Below are positions 10,301 to 19,130 of a stretch of 64,000 nt of DNA, piece by piece. The stretch is from Synechococcus sp. WH 8016 (lineage in GTDB: Bacteria > Cyanobacteriota > Cyanobacteriia > PCC-6307 > Cyanobiaceae): the NCBI RefSeq assembly GCF_000230675.1, contig NZ_AGIK01000001.1, positions 248,001 to 312,000 of the forward strand. Reading direction: 5' to 3'. The notes beneath the pieces were generated by a model, which had not been told where the DNA came from, made no database searches, and worked only from the letters and a program-made list of their open reading frames with translations. Within the stretch, counting starts at the first letter, position 1; each line of letters starts with the position of its first letter. A program made the translations under genes and the position numbers.

Positions 10301-11350
10301 ACGCGCTGGACCGCCAACCAAGGCAAAGCCTGTCAGCGAAACGATGCTGTCGACCAAAGCCTGATCTGAATTGAGCGGGTCGTAGAAGAACGCATTGACA
10401 GGCTTTGAGAAATCAAGACCTCCGCAGAAGATCGGAATCACGCGTGCACCACGGAATTCAAGTTCTTGGATGGTGGCTACGTAATGGGCATCGTCTCCCG
10501 TCACGATGTGACTGCGCTGAAGCACAAGGCCAATCACGGGCCCCTTACGGGCTTTTTCGTTGAGATCTGGGCGACTGGCCGTCCAATTCAAATATTCCTT
10601 CAAGTCCTCAAACATTTGAGGTGCGAGTGGATGCCAAATACCTAGATCAGGAAAGACTTCGGGATCTGCAACGGCTAAATCAGGACGATCATCATTTTCT
10701 GATGCCGGAAAAACATATTTATCAGCCAGCATCAGCAGAAAATTGCGCAGATTATCTGGAGTGCCACCCAACCAATATTGAAAACTGAGCATGAAGCTGC
10801 GGGCGTCTTGCGCTTTCTCGACAGGCAAATACTTGAGCACCGTTGGAAGGGTGTTCAAAAGTTTGAGCATGGCGTCTTGAAACCCTGCGCCACCAGCTTC
10901 CTTTCGCTTTTTCATGAAGCCGGCAATCGCGCTCTTGCTCTGGCCGAGCTGCGCCATCGAGAAGCTGCCAAGCTTGTTGAGACGCATCACTTCTGGCATC
11001 GAAGGGAAGACGACTGCGGCCTTCAATCGATCGCGGTGTGGACTGACAGCATCAACAACTTTTTGTGCAAGATCTTCAATGAAGATCAGGGATCCAATGA
11101 AGACATCCGTTTCAGCGATGTCTTTTTGAAAATCTGCATAGTTGAGCTCATCACGAAGTTCCTCGATGAGATAACCGCACAGTTCGATGCCAATCGGACC
11201 GTCTTGGGCATTAAGGCTGATGGCTGCCTGCGTTAACGCACTCTGATATTGCGGTTCAAGAACGACGTAGACGGCCTTCATGACCGAATGGTGATTGTTG
11301 TTCTCAGCAGGAACAATCCGACGATCAGCGGAACGGACCTGCGTAAACAT
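7337..11350 (-). CDS. chlH: Magnesium chelatase subunit H
   Basis: The large porphyrin-binding subunit (1,337 residues) of Mg-chelatase. With ChlI and ChlD it inserts Mg2+ into protoporphyrin IX, the first committed step of chlorophyll synthesis. Recognisable blocks include '[10 protein letters not shown]' at the N-terminus, '[20 protein letters not shown]' in the middle, '[19 protein letters not shown]', and '[18 protein letters not shown]'. Length is normal for the family. The ATG at 11350 ([11 protein letters not shown]) is preferred over a GTG two codons upstream. It is divergent from dapB, with a GTA-N8-TAC motif just upstream. Confidence 0.97.
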   Translation of the reverse strand: MFTQVRSADRRIVPAENNNHHSVMKAVYVVLEPQYQSALTQAAISLNAQDGPIGIELCGYLIEELRDELNYADFQKDIAETDVFIGSLIFIEDLAQKVVDAVSPHRDRLKAAVVFPSMPEVMRLNKLGSFSMAQLGQSKSAIAGFMKKRKEAGGAGFQDAMLKLLNTLPTVLKYLPVEKAQDARSFMLSFQYWLGGTPDNLRNFLLMLADKYVFPASENDDRPDLAVADPEVFPDLGIWHPLAPQMFEDLKEYLNWTASRPDLNEKARKGPVIGLVLQRSHIVTGDDAHYVATIQELEFRGARVIPIFCGGLDFSKPVNAFFYDPLNSDQALVDSIVSLTGFALVGGPARQDHPKAVESLKKLNRPYMVALPLVFQTTQEWEKSDLGLHPVQVALQIAIPELDGAIEPIVLSGRDDATGKAHTLQDRVDAIAERAIRWSSLRLKPRAEKKLAITVFSFPPDKGNVGTAAYLNVFDSIHRVLQEMKAKGYDVQDMPRDAKALMETVINDPEALQGSPELSIAHRMSVEEYERLTPYSERLEENWGKPPGNLNSDGQNLLIYGRHFGNIFVGVQPTFGYEGDPMRLLYSRSASPHHGFAAYYTYLEKVWGADAVLHFGTHGSLEFMPGKQMGMSETCYPDSLIGALPNLYYYAANNPSEATIAKRRGYASTISYLTPPAENAGLYKGLKELGELVGSYQQLRESGRGVQIVNAIVETARLCNLDKDVTLPDDDSSDLTLEDRDAIVGAIYRQLMEIESRLLPCGLHTIGKPPTAEEAIATLVSIAALEREEEGLRSLPGLLAESIGRKIEDIYRGNDDGVLEDVELNRTITEVSRAAVGSMVRSLTGGDGRVNMRENFGWLLDLISRFGFKLPSPWFRACSAGGFTSIDNTALDTLFTYLRFCLQQICADMEMESLLRALDGEYVLPGPGGDPIRNPGVLPSGKNIHALDPQAIPTRAAVAAAKVVVDKLIERQRAEQGDWPETIACVLWGTDNIKTYGESLAQILWFIGVRPVPDSLGRVNKLELIPLEELGRPRIDVVVNCSGVFRDLFINQMALIDQGVKMAAESDEAIEQNFVRKHALEQAEKEGTTLRDAACRVFSNASGSYSSNVNLAVENSSWEEEGELQEMYLSRKTFAFNADNPGEMDQKRDVFESVMKTADVTFQNLDSAEISLTDVSHYFDSDPTKLIQGLRDDGKTPTSYIADTTTANAQVRSLSETIRLDSRTKLLNPKWYEGMLDSGYEGVREVAKRLNFTLGWSATSGSVDNFVYEEANETFINDPEMRKRLLELNPHSFRRIVGTLLEVNGRGYWETSDENIQQLQELYQEVEDRIEGVTSEG

Positions 11351-11365
11351 CAGCACTTCTGAGCA

Positions 11366-11426
11366 ATGTAACGAAGCTTACGGGTGTGAGAGTCGCTCTG
11401 CTTGAGATCGGCATTTCGTGTTACAT
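11366..11426. repeat. Inverted repeat in the chlH-dapB intergenic region
   Basis: The arms ATGTAAC (11366-11372) and GTTACAT (11420-11426) are perfect complements. They extend by GAA/TTC with a two-base bulge and are about 40 bases apart. The repeat lies immediately upstream of the chlH start and could form a hairpin in a chlH leader or be a spaced operator. Confidence 0.45.
11368..11381. promoter_or_regulatory. Possible NtcA box
   Basis: An exact GTA-N8-TAC (GTAACGAAGCTTAC), the core consensus for the cyanobacterial nitrogen regulator NtcA, in the 118-bp divergent region between chlH and dapB. No matching -10 (TAN3T) at the canonical 20-24 bp spacing was seen for dapB. On the chlH side a TAC-GCA lies 22 bases away. 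The motif has only six fixed bases, so chance occurrence is a real possibility. Confidence 0.3.
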
Positions 11427-11468
11427 CCGCGCCTGGCCCCATAGGCTGAGTCCATCTGCAACACGTTC

Positions 11469-12320
11469 ATGAGCGACATCCAGACCGGCTCGATACCCGT
11501 AGTGGTGACCGGTGCGCTGGGTCGAATGGGTGCAGAAGTAATTCGAGCTGTGCAGATGGCTCCGGATTGCCATCTGGTGGGTGCCGTGGACAACACGCCC
11601 GGCAAAGAAGGGCAAGACGTGGGCGAATTACTGGGGCTTTCTGCCCTTGAGGTGGCTGTGACTGCCGATCTAGAAGGCTGTTTGTGCTCTGCAAGTCAGG
11701 CGGTTCGTGATGCAGGGCCTGGGCAAGGAGCCGTCATGGTGGATTTCACCCATCCTTCGGTGGTGTATTCCAACACCAGAGCTGCGATTGCCTACGGAGT
11801 GCATCCCGTGATCGGGACCACGGGGTTGTCACCGGCTCAACTTGATGACCTCCAATCCTTTTCCGACAAAGCATCCGTGGGTGGCGCTGTGATTCCCAAC
11901 TTCTCTGTGGGGATGGTGCTGCTTCAGCAGGCCGCTGCTGCTGCTGCGCGGTTTTATGACCACGCCGAGCTGACCGAGCTGCATCACAACCGCAAAGCCG
12001 ATGCTCCTAGTGGAACCTGCATCAAAACAGCCGAACTTATGGAGGAGTTAGGCAAACAATTCAACGAATCAGAAGTGGATGAGCATGAATCCCTTGCTGG
12101 TAGCCGTGGTGGGCAGCGTCCGAGTGGGCTGCGATTGCACTCTTTGCGATTGCCTGGCCTGGTGGCCCATCAGGAAGTGATGTTTGGCTCCCCAGGTGAG
12201 ACCTATACCCTGCGACACGACACGATTGATCGGGCTGCCTACATGCCAGGCGTTTTGCTTTGCGTGCGCAAGGTGCGGCATCTTCAAGCCCTGGTTTACG
12301 GCCTTGAGCGTCTTCTTTAA
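11469..12320 (+). CDS. dapB: 4-hydroxy-tetrahydrodipicolinate reductase
   Basis: A 283-residue NAD(P)H-dependent enzyme of the lysine/diaminopimelate pathway. The Rossmann motif 'VTGALGRMG' is near residue 15. The family motifs 'GTTGLSP', 'NFSVGM' and the catalytic loop '[14 protein letters not shown]' are intact. Somewhat longer than the E. coli enzyme (273). It is divergent from chlH and followed 12 bp later by a membrane-protein gene. Confidence 0.97.
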   Translation: MSDIQTGSIPVVVTGALGRMGAEVIRAVQMAPDCHLVGAVDNTPGKEGQDVGELLGLSALEVAVTADLEGCLCSASQAVRDAGPGQGAVMVDFTHPSVVYSNTRAAIAYGVHPVIGTTGLSPAQLDDLQSFSDKASVGGAVIPNFSVGMVLLQQAAAAAARFYDHAELTELHHNRKADAPSGTCIKTAELMEELGKQFNESEVDEHESLAGSRGGQRPSGLRLHSLRLPGLVAHQEVMFGSPGETYTLRHDTIDRAAYMPGVLLCVRKVRHLQALVYGLERLL

Positions 12321-12332
12321 GGGGTTGGCACG

Positions 12333-13007
12333 ATGTTGATTCCGCTTCGTCCCGGTGAGTTGTATCGGTTGATTCCTGCTGTTGCTACGGGCCAGCAATT
12401 CAGATCTGCCCTTGGCAATCCTCGAAAAATTCTGCAGCGTTTGCTGATTGCCACGATTGGGGGAGTGATCACTCTCTTGATCAGTCAGAGCCAGCTATCC
12501 AGTCGTTGGGGCTCGATCTTGCTGGTGATTGGTGTTGTGTTTCTCCTCTACATCTTGTGGGGACCGATTGTCGAAGCTGGTCGAAAAAATGCAGTCTTAC
12601 GTCGCTATCCAGCTGCCGCTCTTTTTGAAGGGGAGATCGTTAAGACCTATCGGCAGGAGCGAGTTGAAAATCAAAGGGAGCAGGCTGATGCTCGCGGCCA
12701 GCTCGAATTGATTGAAAATCGACGGACTTGGCTGGTGCTGGAGCTAGCTGATGAGGACGGCTATCTCGGACGGATCTCTTTTCCAATGACCAAACAACAT
12801 GCTTCGATCCGCTCCGGAGTTGTGATCCGTTGCGTGGTCCTGAGTGATCGCAACGACTTTTCGAGGTTGGGGGCCCTAACGGATGCTTGGCTTCCTGGCC
12901 TGCGGATGTGGATCGGTGAGTACCCATATCTGCTGCGCCCTGCGTTTGAAGACCTCTGTCGCATGCGCTTGCGCAAAGTTTCTTCACAAATGGGTTACAC
13001 TTCTTAA
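12333..13007 (+). CDS. Conserved cyanobacterial membrane protein
   Basis: A 224-residue protein with two adjacent membrane helices at about residues 35-75 (LLIATIGGVITLLISQ and ILLVIGVVFLLYILWG), followed by a soluble, probably cytoplasmic domain of about 140 residues. Homologues in marine cyanobacteria are sometimes labelled phosphate ABC transporter permease, but two helices and no permease motif do not support that. Function is unknown. It sits between dapB and an hli gene. Confidence 0.75.
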   Translation: MLIPLRPGELYRLIPAVATGQQFRSALGNPRKILQRLLIATIGGVITLLISQSQLSSRWGSILLVIGVVFLLYILWGPIVEAGRKNAVLRRYPAAALFEGEIVKTYRQERVENQREQADARGQLELIENRRTWLVLELADEDGYLGRISFPMTKQHASIRSGVVIRCVVLSDRNDFSRLGALTDAWLPGLRMWIGEYPYLLRPAFEDLCRMRLRKVSSQMGYTS

Positions 13008-13024
13008 ACACCGGCAGGTTCCCC

Positions 13025-13276
13025 ATGACTCAGGCCTCTACAAACGCTGCAACCATCCGCGGCGCAACAGTGACCACCGAAGACGGTGGCCGTCTCAATG
13101 CCTTCGCAACAGAGCCACGCATGGAAGTTGTGGACGTTGAGAGTGGTTGGGGCTTCCATGAGCGCGCCGAAAAGCTGAACGGTCGCATGGCCATGCTTGG
13201 CTTCATCGCTCTGCTTGCAACTGAACTGGCCATGGGTGGTGAATCCTTCACCCGTGGACTGCTCGGAATCGGCTGA
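13025..13276 (+). CDS. hli: High-light-inducible protein (Hli/SCP)
   Basis: An 83-residue thylakoid protein with one chlorophyll a/b-binding-like helix, 'ERAEKLNGRMAMLGFIALLA' (about residues 47-66), including the conserved E..NGR..M pigment-binding pattern. Hli proteins bind chlorophyll and carotenoid, protect against excess light and help photosystem II assembly. The N-terminal 45 residues form a non-conserved hydrophilic extension. The gene begins 17 bp after the preceding membrane protein. Confidence 0.93.
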   Translation: MTQASTNAATIRGATVTTEDGGRLNAFATEPRMEVVDVESGWGFHERAEKLNGRMAMLGFIALLATELAMGGESFTRGLLGIG

Positions 13277-13283
13277 TCACGGT

Positions 13284-14453
13284 ATGACCGGTTCTTTGGC
13301 TCCGATTCGGATCAATGGAGCCGGTCCCACTGGAAGTTTGTTGGCCATTGGTCTTGCGAATTTCGGATACTCAGTTCATCTGTTCGACCCCCTCACTGCG
13401 GACCAAATCTGTTCTCGCAGTAGGGCTTACGCGCTAACTCATTCCTCAAGACGTCTCCTAACGCGATTGGGATTTTGGAATGAGTTAGTTCCGTTTTTAT
13501 CACCATTTAAGACGCTCCGTCTTGAAGATCGTGGTATCAATCGATCTGTAAATTTTACAGAGTTAGATCTTCATTCATCGAATCAATCAACGCAATCTGT
13601 TGGTTGGATTTTGGATCATCGTTCCTTGATGAAGCTCTTAATGAGCAGGCTTGAGATTTCACCACATATAAAGCTTCATCTTGGTGAGACGACGCATCAA
13701 CCATCTAAATCTCTCGATTCTTTTGGTTTGGTGATTGCCGCTGATGGCCCCCGTTCTCCTACGCGATCACAGTTCGGCTTTCCGTGGTGGTCCCACACCT
13801 ATACGCAGGGCTGCTTAACCGCGAAAGTTCGTTTTTGTGACCTTAATTCTGAATACGCTTTTGAATGTTTTAGGCCGGAAGGACCTTTGGCTATTCTTCC
13901 TCTAGGGAATTCCGATTTCCAAGTTGTATGGAGTGCGCCTCTTCATCGATGCCGTCAGCTAGCAGGTCTTGGAACGTCTGCTTTTTTGGATCAGCTTTCT
14001 ACCATTCTTCCTCAGGGACTCGAGCCTGATGCTTTGCTCGATTCACCGGCTGCCTTTCCTCTAGAGATTAGTTTTGCACCAAAACTGAATAGAAAAAATG
14101 TTGTTCTGGTTGGTGAATCTGGCCATCGCTGTCACCCTGTGGGCGGGCAAGGACTCAATCTTTGTTGGCGAGATGTGGACACTCTCCTGCAATTAATGAC
14201 GTCTGCTTCCTGTGTACGGCGTGGTTTAAAAACTGTGCCTGGTGTTTACAGCAGGCGTCGTTATTTTGATCTGTTAACGGTGGGTCTGGCGACGGATCTT
14301 CTTGTGCGTTTGTTTTCTAACCGCCAGTCAGCACTTTTGTTTGTCCGCCGTTTTGGGCTGTTCATGCTCAAGCACTCTCCCTTGTTTCGTCGTGTTTCGC
14401 TGCAGGCGATGTCGGATGGACCAAGCACGCTTTTGCAAAGCTTGCCAGAGTGA
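13284..14453 (+). CDS. UbiH/COQ6-like FAD-dependent monooxygenase
   Basis: A 389-residue flavoprotein of the UbiH/Coq6 hydroxylase family. The FAD-binding motif 'INGAGPTGSLLAIGLANFG' is at the N-terminus and the second motif 'GESGHRCHPVGGQGLNL' near residue 275. In cyanobacteria such enzymes are candidates for plastoquinone-pathway or other aromatic ring hydroxylations; the substrate is unproven. The ATG at 13284 gives the expected N-terminus. The second FAD motif has 'ES' where most relatives have 'DAA'. Confidence 0.85.
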   Translation: MTGSLAPIRINGAGPTGSLLAIGLANFGYSVHLFDPLTADQICSRSRAYALTHSSRRLLTRLGFWNELVPFLSPFKTLRLEDRGINRSVNFTELDLHSSNQSTQSVGWILDHRSLMKLLMSRLEISPHIKLHLGETTHQPSKSLDSFGLVIAADGPRSPTRSQFGFPWWSHTYTQGCLTAKVRFCDLNSEYAFECFRPEGPLAILPLGNSDFQVVWSAPLHRCRQLAGLGTSAFLDQLSTILPQGLEPDALLDSPAAFPLEISFAPKLNRKNVVLVGESGHRCHPVGGQGLNLCWRDVDTLLQLMTSASCVRRGLKTVPGVYSRRRYFDLLTVGLATDLLVRLFSNRQSALLFVRRFGLFMLKHSPLFRRVSLQAMSDGPSTLLQSLPE

Positions 14454-14472
14454 GCGCAATTGATTGGTATTG

Positions 14473-14685
14473 ATGGTCATTAGCAGTGACCCACAACCCA
14501 AGCCATCCGCTGCGTTGCTCGCGTACTTGCAGGGCAAGCTTGGGCTGAGTGCCAGTGCCATCAATCTTGGCCTTCGCCAAGCTGAATTGGAACAGGCACC
14601 CCTGCCGGTGGTTCTCTGGAGTTTTGGACTGCTCAGTTTGCAGGGATACCAAGACGTTTTGGACTGGCAGCAAGCTCAGGAGTAG
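14473..14685 (+). CDS. DUF2949 family protein
   Basis: A 70-residue cyanobacterial protein with the DUF2949 pattern: a helix '[20 protein letters not shown]', then '[20 protein letters not shown]'. No signal peptide or membrane segment. Function unknown. An upstream TTG at 14464 is a weaker start. Its last 10 bp overlap the 3' end of apt on the other strand. Confidence 0.75.
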   Translation: MVISSDPQPKPSAALLAYLQGKLGLSASAINLGLRQAELEQAPLPVVLWSFGLLSLQGYQDVLDWQQAQE

Positions 14686-15194
14686 TGAATCAGAGATTCA
14701 ACATGGATGTCGGAGGGAAGACGTGTGCGTCCTTCTAAATCGCTGAGTTCCACGATGAAGGCGCAACCAACGAGTTGTCCGCCTGCCTTTTTGACTAAAT
14801 CGCTTGTTGCCGAGGCAGTCCCTCCTGTTGCTAAGAGGTCATCAACAATCAAAACTCTCGGCTGGTCTCGCATGGCATCTGCATGAATCTCGAGACGATC
14901 CGTTCCATATTCCAGGGCGTAGTCAATCCCGTAGACCTTGCCGGGAAGTTTGCCTGGTTTGCGCACTGGAACAAATCCCAGTTTCTTTTGCGTTGCTAGA
15001 CCCATTCCTACGATGAAACCTCGGGCTTCAATTCCCACAATCAGGTCTGGTTTCAACGAATCGCAGAGCGCTCCTAGACGATCCATGACCTCGGCCCAGC
15101 CCACGGGGTCGCGCAACATCGGGGATATGTCTCGGAAGAGAATTCCAGGTTTTGGAAAGTCCGGAATATCTTGAACGTAGTGGCGAAGATCCAA
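14676..15194 (-). CDS. apt: Adenine phosphoribosyltransferase
   Basis: A 172-residue purine-salvage enzyme making AMP from adenine and PRPP. The N-terminal '[20 protein letters not shown]' block and the PRPP-binding motif '[14 protein letters not shown]' (near residue 120) are intact, as is '[10 protein letters not shown]'. Length is typical. It is convergent with DUF2949. Confidence 0.97.
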   Translation of the reverse strand: MDLRHYVQDIPDFPKPGILFRDISPMLRDPVGWAEVMDRLGALCDSLKPDLIVGIEARGFIVGMGLATQKKLGFVPVRKPGKLPGKVYGIDYALEYGTDRLEIHADAMRDQPRVLIVDDLLATGGTASATSDLVKKAGGQLVGCAFIVELSDLEGRTRLPSDIHVESLIHYS

Positions 15195-15568
15195 GGACGC
15201 TTTCTGGTGAAACTTGCAAGGAATTATCGCAGATATTGCCTAGGAGGAGCATGAACTCGCTTGTCCCTCAAATAGCTCATTAGGTCTGATCCACTTTGCA
15301 TGAATCCATCATGACGTTGCAACGATCTGAACTTAACTCCTATTTGCATTTTCGTTCTCATGAACGTTTCCTTTGGTGTTTGTGTTTGACTCTATTCATT
15401 GAAGTGTTTTTCGTGGGTGTTTCTTTCGCTTGCTGATACGTTGTTTTTCATGCCTATGTTTTCGCTTTGTATTTAATTTGGTCCGCTAGTCTTGCCATGG
15501 TTGATAGGGTTTACGGCTAAGAATGACCGCTCGCTGAGCGCTCTCGTTTCTTGTTTGGCTTGGATCCT
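15195..15568. other. AT-rich intergenic region upstream of apt
   Basis: About 370 bp upstream of apt (minus strand). T-rich with one small perfect hairpin, CGTTC-tcat-GAACG, near 15355. No gene, tRNA or clear promoter was recognised. A minus-strand reading frame spans 15486-15791 but has no coding character. Confidence 0.5.
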
Positions 15569-15727
15569 GTGTCAATTCCAGCTGTTGTCGCCATTCCCTT
15601 GAAAGGATTGTTTCAAGCCTTAGAGTTGGATTGTCTTGCATACGGCCAAACGTTTTTGGCTGCTGATGAGGGGGCTGATAACGGCTTTTCTGATCGTGTG
15701 TTAGCACTGCATCCAAGCTTGATTTGA
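15569..15727 (+). CDS. Candidate small protein, unknown function
   Basis: A 52-codon frame beginning with GTG and reading like a real protein: 'VSIPAVVAIPLKGLFQALEL' followed by 'DCLAYGQTFLAADEGADNGF'. A GGA lies at a plausible distance before the GTG; TTG codons at 15551 and 15560 are alternatives. It is amphipathic rather than membrane-spanning. It lies 44 bp upstream of the DUF3038 gene on the same strand. I do not recognise a family. Confidence 0.35.
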   Translation: MSIPAVVAIPLKGLFQALELDCLAYGQTFLAADEGADNGFSDRVLALHPSLI

Positions 15728-15771
15728 TTGAAATCGAATCGGTATGACTCGAATTGGTACGCCACCCAACC

Positions 15772-16329
15772 ATGACTGAATCACCAGTCACTTCTCCTCA
15801 AGAAGCGTCTTTGCCAACGGCGGTTCTTGGCCGTCGAGGGATGGAGCGTCTCGATCTTCTTTTGCTCACTGTGGAGTCCTTGGACTTCAACGGAGGCGAG
15901 GCCATGCTTTGGGCCACCCAACAACTCGGCTTCGAAACGCTTTTCCCTAACCGGGTTGAGCTGTGGAAGCGTCGATGCCATAACCCGCTTCGACGCTCCA
16001 CCCGTCGTGGAAGGCTTGGTTCGCCTGAAACAGAGGCCCTCATCAGGCTGCTCTGCGCGATGGCTGATCGGCTTTATCCGATGCTTCACCAACTTCTGTC
16101 GAGTCGTGAACCGGCCGATCTCAGCAAACAGCGCTGGGCCTTAGTGGACCAACGCTTAAGAGATTTGATTGCTGAGCGTTTCAATCTCCGTCGGGGTGCG
16201 GTTCAACGCTTGCTGAGCCCCGACCATTCTCAGACGATTCAACGACAGCTTGTTTTGACCCTGGCACTGGCTGCCGGACCTGGTGGAGTGGATCGCCTGC
16301 GGGCCAGTCTTCTTGACCCAACACCCTGA
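15772..16329 (+). CDS. DUF3038 family protein
   Basis: A 185-residue cyanobacterium-specific protein, identified by its length, the 'GMERLDLLLLTVESLDFNGGE' region and its partner. It is arginine-rich, probably soluble and mostly helical. Its TGA overlaps the ATG of the DUF4335 gene by one base; these two families are regularly adjacent in cyanobacteria, so they probably act together. Function is unknown. Confidence 0.8.
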   Translation: MTESPVTSPQEASLPTAVLGRRGMERLDLLLLTVESLDFNGGEAMLWATQQLGFETLFPNRVELWKRRCHNPLRRSTRRGRLGSPETEALIRLLCAMADRLYPMLHQLLSSREPADLSKQRWALVDQRLRDLIAERFNLRRGAVQRLLSPDHSQTIQRQLVLTLALAAGPGGVDRLRASLLDPTP

Positions 16330-16973
16330 TGATCTCGATGCTCAAACTCTCTTATCGCTACGACCAAACGGCGTCCAGGCTTGAGGTGGATGGACTTCCT
16401 GACTTCTCCGCTGGACATGGCGACAGCGTGATTGGGATCCTGTCTGCCTGGCGTCTTCAATTGGTCGGTGCTCCTGAACTGGAGGGGAAACGCGATCACC
16501 TTGAAGCCCTGATGGCTGTTGTGCTTCCCTATGCACGCCATCAAATTTCCGGAGTTTCCAGGGCTGAAGGATGGTCGCAGCATCCAGTGAGCATCCGCCC
16601 TGTGGAGGGTGGTCACCAACTGGAACTGACGAGCAGTCAGCCGGATGTTCCCCCGTTGGAAATCAAGTTGGATGATGCTGATCTCGCCGATCTTTTGCGC
16701 TGCTTAGATGCACTCCGTGCTGACGATCGCGTGGCGATCTCTTGGCCTGAGGTTGTCAACCATCCCTTGAGTCGTCGTGAATTGGTGGAGCGGGTCCCCT
16801 TGGTTCGTCGTTTAGCTGCACCTGTTTTTGGAGGCGTGGCCCTGGTTGTGGTTGGGGTCATGGCCATGGTGATTCCATTGCCCATGCAGGAGACCAAGGC
16901 TCCAACCGACTCCGTAGAGGCTCCCAGTTCAGACTCGGTTAGCGATCCTTCACAAGCCGATCCAGCCCGTTGA
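16329..16973 (+). CDS. DUF4335 family membrane-anchored protein
   Basis: A 214-residue protein translationally coupled to DUF3038. The first 150 residues are soluble (LSYRYDQTASRLEVDG, 'GILSAWRLQLVG'). One membrane helix follows at about residues 168-188 (GGVALVVVGVMAMVIPLP), then a short acidic tail. Likely membrane-tethered by this single C-terminal segment. Function unknown. Confidence 0.8.
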   Translation: MISMLKLSYRYDQTASRLEVDGLPDFSAGHGDSVIGILSAWRLQLVGAPELEGKRDHLEALMAVVLPYARHQISGVSRAEGWSQHPVSIRPVEGGHQLELTSSQPDVPPLEIKLDDADLADLLRCLDALRADDRVAISWPEVVNHPLSRRELVERVPLVRRLAAPVFGGVALVVVGVMAMVIPLPMQETKAPTDSVEAPSSDSVSDPSQADPAR

Positions 16974-17022
16974 CCCTGTTTCGGTTTTCGCCCATATATT
17001 GGCGTTGATTGCTCGTCTATCA

Positions 17023-17268
17023 ATGTCCCCCAGTTGGTCTGATCTGAGACGGCGTGTCGCAAGGATTGGAGCTTCTCTGGATGTGGTTGTACGCAGCGAT
17101 CCGGAGGTTTGTGGCTTGAGTGGTGCTGATTATCAACTCACACTTCATCACAGTGGTTATGGAGATTGCACTGTTGGAGAACTCAGTTTAATTAACTGCC
17201 CCAATGAGTTGGTTCTCATTGAATTTGAGCGCTGGATGCGTCGCGCGAAGGAGTCGTTAGTGCCATGA
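17023..17268 (+). CDS. Conserved hypothetical protein
   Basis: An 81-residue protein I do not recognise (MSPSWSDLRRRVARIGASLD, 'LTLHHSGYGDCTVGELSLI'). It is soluble and of mixed alpha/beta character. The ATG at 17023 is preferred over an upstream frame extension to 16999. Its end overlaps the next gene by 4 bp (ATGA), so the two are translationally coupled. Confidence 0.65.
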   Translation: MSPSWSDLRRRVARIGASLDVVVRSDPEVCGLSGADYQLTLHHSGYGDCTVGELSLINCPNELVLIEFERWMRRAKESLVP

Positions 17269-17714
17269 GGTCCAAGAACATCACTCGCCTTCCGCGTACG
17301 CCGAAAGAGCGTCGTGTGTTTAGCCAACGCAAACGATCTTCCAAGCGTTTGCCTATTTGGAGGATGTTCTTGGAGTCAGTCTTGCTGCTCCTACTTGGAA
17401 CTGGCTTGCTTGCTGGTTTGAGCTGGTTGCCGACAAAGGTCGATGCAATTGTTGTTGTGAGTGAAGCGATTGCGGATTTAATTCGTGGTCTCAGTCAATT
17501 GCTGGAAGCGTTATTGGGTTTGTCGGCAGTGATTCTGATTGCTGCGCTTCTGGTCTTGGGTCTGTTGGCGCTGATCTCAGGATTGATTCGATTCGTGCGT
17601 ACGTTCTCAGTGGTTTTCAAATCATCAGCTCGTCGACAAGCGCTTCAATCTTCCAACGCTCCGAGACAAAGCTCTCGTTCGGCTCGTCGTCGCCGGCTGC
17701 GCAGATCACGCTAA
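17265..17714 (+). CDS. Basic two-helix membrane protein
   Basis: A 149-residue protein with strongly basic ends (20 Arg/Lys in the first 35 residues; RSARRRRLRRSR at the C-terminus). Two membrane helices lie at about residues 37-55 (LLLLLGTGLLAGLSWL) and 85-110 (LSAVILIAALLVLGLLALI). Basic tails on both ends suggest both termini face the cytoplasm. It is coupled to the preceding gene. No family was recognised. Confidence 0.65.
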   Translation: MRSKNITRLPRTPKERRVFSQRKRSSKRLPIWRMFLESVLLLLLGTGLLAGLSWLPTKVDAIVVVSEAIADLIRGLSQLLEALLGLSAVILIAALLVLGLLALISGLIRFVRTFSVVFKSSARRQALQSSNAPRQSSRSARRRRLRRSR

Positions 17715-17726
17715 TCCGGGTGTATC

Positions 17727-18182
17727 TCAACGGGACCTCGATCGAGGAGCGAGTGAACGCTGCATCATCCATAGTTCGTTCAAAGTCAGGCCCCCGTCAC
17801 CATTGCGGTCCAGGCTTTCAAAATTTCGCTGAAGCCAGGGCAGAGATGCCACCTCCTTGCGATCCAGTTGGCCATCGAAATTTCGATCGGCTTGTTGAAA
17901 GCGTCGTTGCAAGCGCAGCCCGCTTGGATGCGTAGCCGAGGGTCTGATGTCCTCAATCAACAAATAGTTGCGGGTTGGATGGCGTTGTAACCGTCGCTCG
18001 AGATAAGGCTGGCCGCTCACTTCTTTCCTTTCCAGACGTCCATCACGATTGGAATCCATCCGAACGAATAACGCTTCCATTCGGGTGCCGTAATGACGCA
18101 CAGGGTTGGCTTGCACACCCAGATCTGCCAGCAGGAGACCAGCCCCTAGTGCAACGAGTGTGAAAGTGACCCTTTTCTCCAT
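17727..18182 (-). CDS. Secreted EF-hand calcium-binding protein
   Basis: A 151-residue protein with a signal peptide (FTLVALGAGLLLADLGVQA, cleavage near 26) and three EF-hand loops: 'DSNRDGRLERKE', 'DRNFDGQLDRKE' and 'DRNGDGGLTLNE'. Each loop has the D-x-[DN]-x-D-G spacing and a final glutamate. It is probably a periplasmic Ca2+-binding or sensing protein; the partner is unknown. It is convergent with the basic membrane-protein gene. Confidence 0.85.
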   Translation of the reverse strand: MEKRVTFTLVALGAGLLLADLGVQANPVRHYGTRMEALFVRMDSNRDGRLERKEVSGQPYLERRLQRHPTRNYLLIEDIRPSATHPSGLRLQRRFQQADRNFDGQLDRKEVASLPWLQRNFESLDRNGDGGLTLNELWMMQRSLAPRSRSR

Positions 18183-18354
18183 GACAGAAGACTATGGAGT
18201 CTGATTGGTAAAGAGATGTCTGAGTGATGACAGATCGTCAATTAACTGTGACATGGTCCGCCTCGGCGCGACAGTTTGCTTGATGCTCCATACGATCGGA
18301 GCGTTCAACTGATGTGGGGCGAGTGGTGAAGAGATCATTGTTGATTGGGATGGT

Positions 18355-19122
18355 ATGGCGATGACCCAGCCCTCCAGCACCGCTTCGAACTCACCTGCAA
18401 AAAAAGCTTCGATGATTTGGGTCGTGGATGACGATCCGGACCTTCGTCAGATGGTGGGCACCTATTTGATCGATCAGGGGTATGACGTGCGCTGCTTGAG
18501 TGATGTCAAGCAGCTTGAGGCGAGGCTTGAATTTCAGCGCCCAGATTTGATCGTGCTCGACTTGATGATGCCTGGCGATGATGGGCTGACAGCACTACGA
18601 CGCTTGCGCGACGCTGGTGACGATCTTCCTGTGGTCATGTTGACGGCGAGAGGAGATGGCGTTGACCGCATTATTGGCCTCGAGCAGGGGGCTGACGACT
18701 ATCTTGCGAAGCCGTTTCTTCCCCGTGAGTTGTCAGCACGCATCGAAGCAGTGCTGAGAAGGCGAAGTTCGATTCCCGCTGGCACTCCTTTGGCAGAAGG
18801 CGGTGATGTGACGTTCGGAGAGAATCAATTTGATCTTTCCGCCAGAACGCTGTTTCGCGACGGTACGCCTGTTGTGATTACCAGCGGTGAGTTCAGCTTG
18901 CTGGCAGCGTTTGTGCAGCATCCCCACCGCCCTCTGTCGAGAGAGCGGCTCATTGAGCTGGCTCGCGGACCAGGGTCTGATACGGATAGTCGCAGCATGG
19001 ATGTACAAGTTTCGCGGGTTCGCAAGCTGGTCGAACCGGATCCAGCGCGTCCGCGTTACATCCAAACGGTATGGGGATACGGCTATGTCTTCGTTCCTGA
19101 TGGACAACCTCGTTCGCGTTGA
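18355..19122 (+). CDS. OmpR-family response regulator
   Basis: A 255-residue two-component regulator. The receiver domain spans about residues 20-135, with the acidic pocket D25-D27, phospho-acceptor D69 (LIVLDLMMPGDDG) and lysine in 'LAKPF'. The winged-helix DNA-binding domain occupies residues 150-250 (MDVQVSRVRKLVE, 'IQTVWGYGYVF'). The sensor kinase gene follows directly, so they form a cognate pair. The target genes and signal are not evident. Confidence 0.92.
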   Translation: MAMTQPSSTASNSPAKKASMIWVVDDDPDLRQMVGTYLIDQGYDVRCLSDVKQLEARLEFQRPDLIVLDLMMPGDDGLTALRRLRDAGDDLPVVMLTARGDGVDRIIGLEQGADDYLAKPFLPRELSARIEAVLRRRSSIPAGTPLAEGGDVTFGENQFDLSARTLFRDGTPVVITSGEFSLLAAFVQHPHRPLSRERLIELARGPGSDTDSRSMDVQVSRVRKLVEPDPARPRYIQTVWGYGYVFVPDGQPRSR

Positions 19123-19130
19123 GGGCTGGA

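Noticed and set aside
12333-13007. Phosphate ABC transporter permease
   Set aside because: Only two membrane helices and no permease loop motif; no pst genes nearby.
15486-15791. 101-codon minus-strand frame
   Set aside because: Low-complexity, Q/S-rich antisense reading; the plus-strand frame in the same place looks more like a gene.
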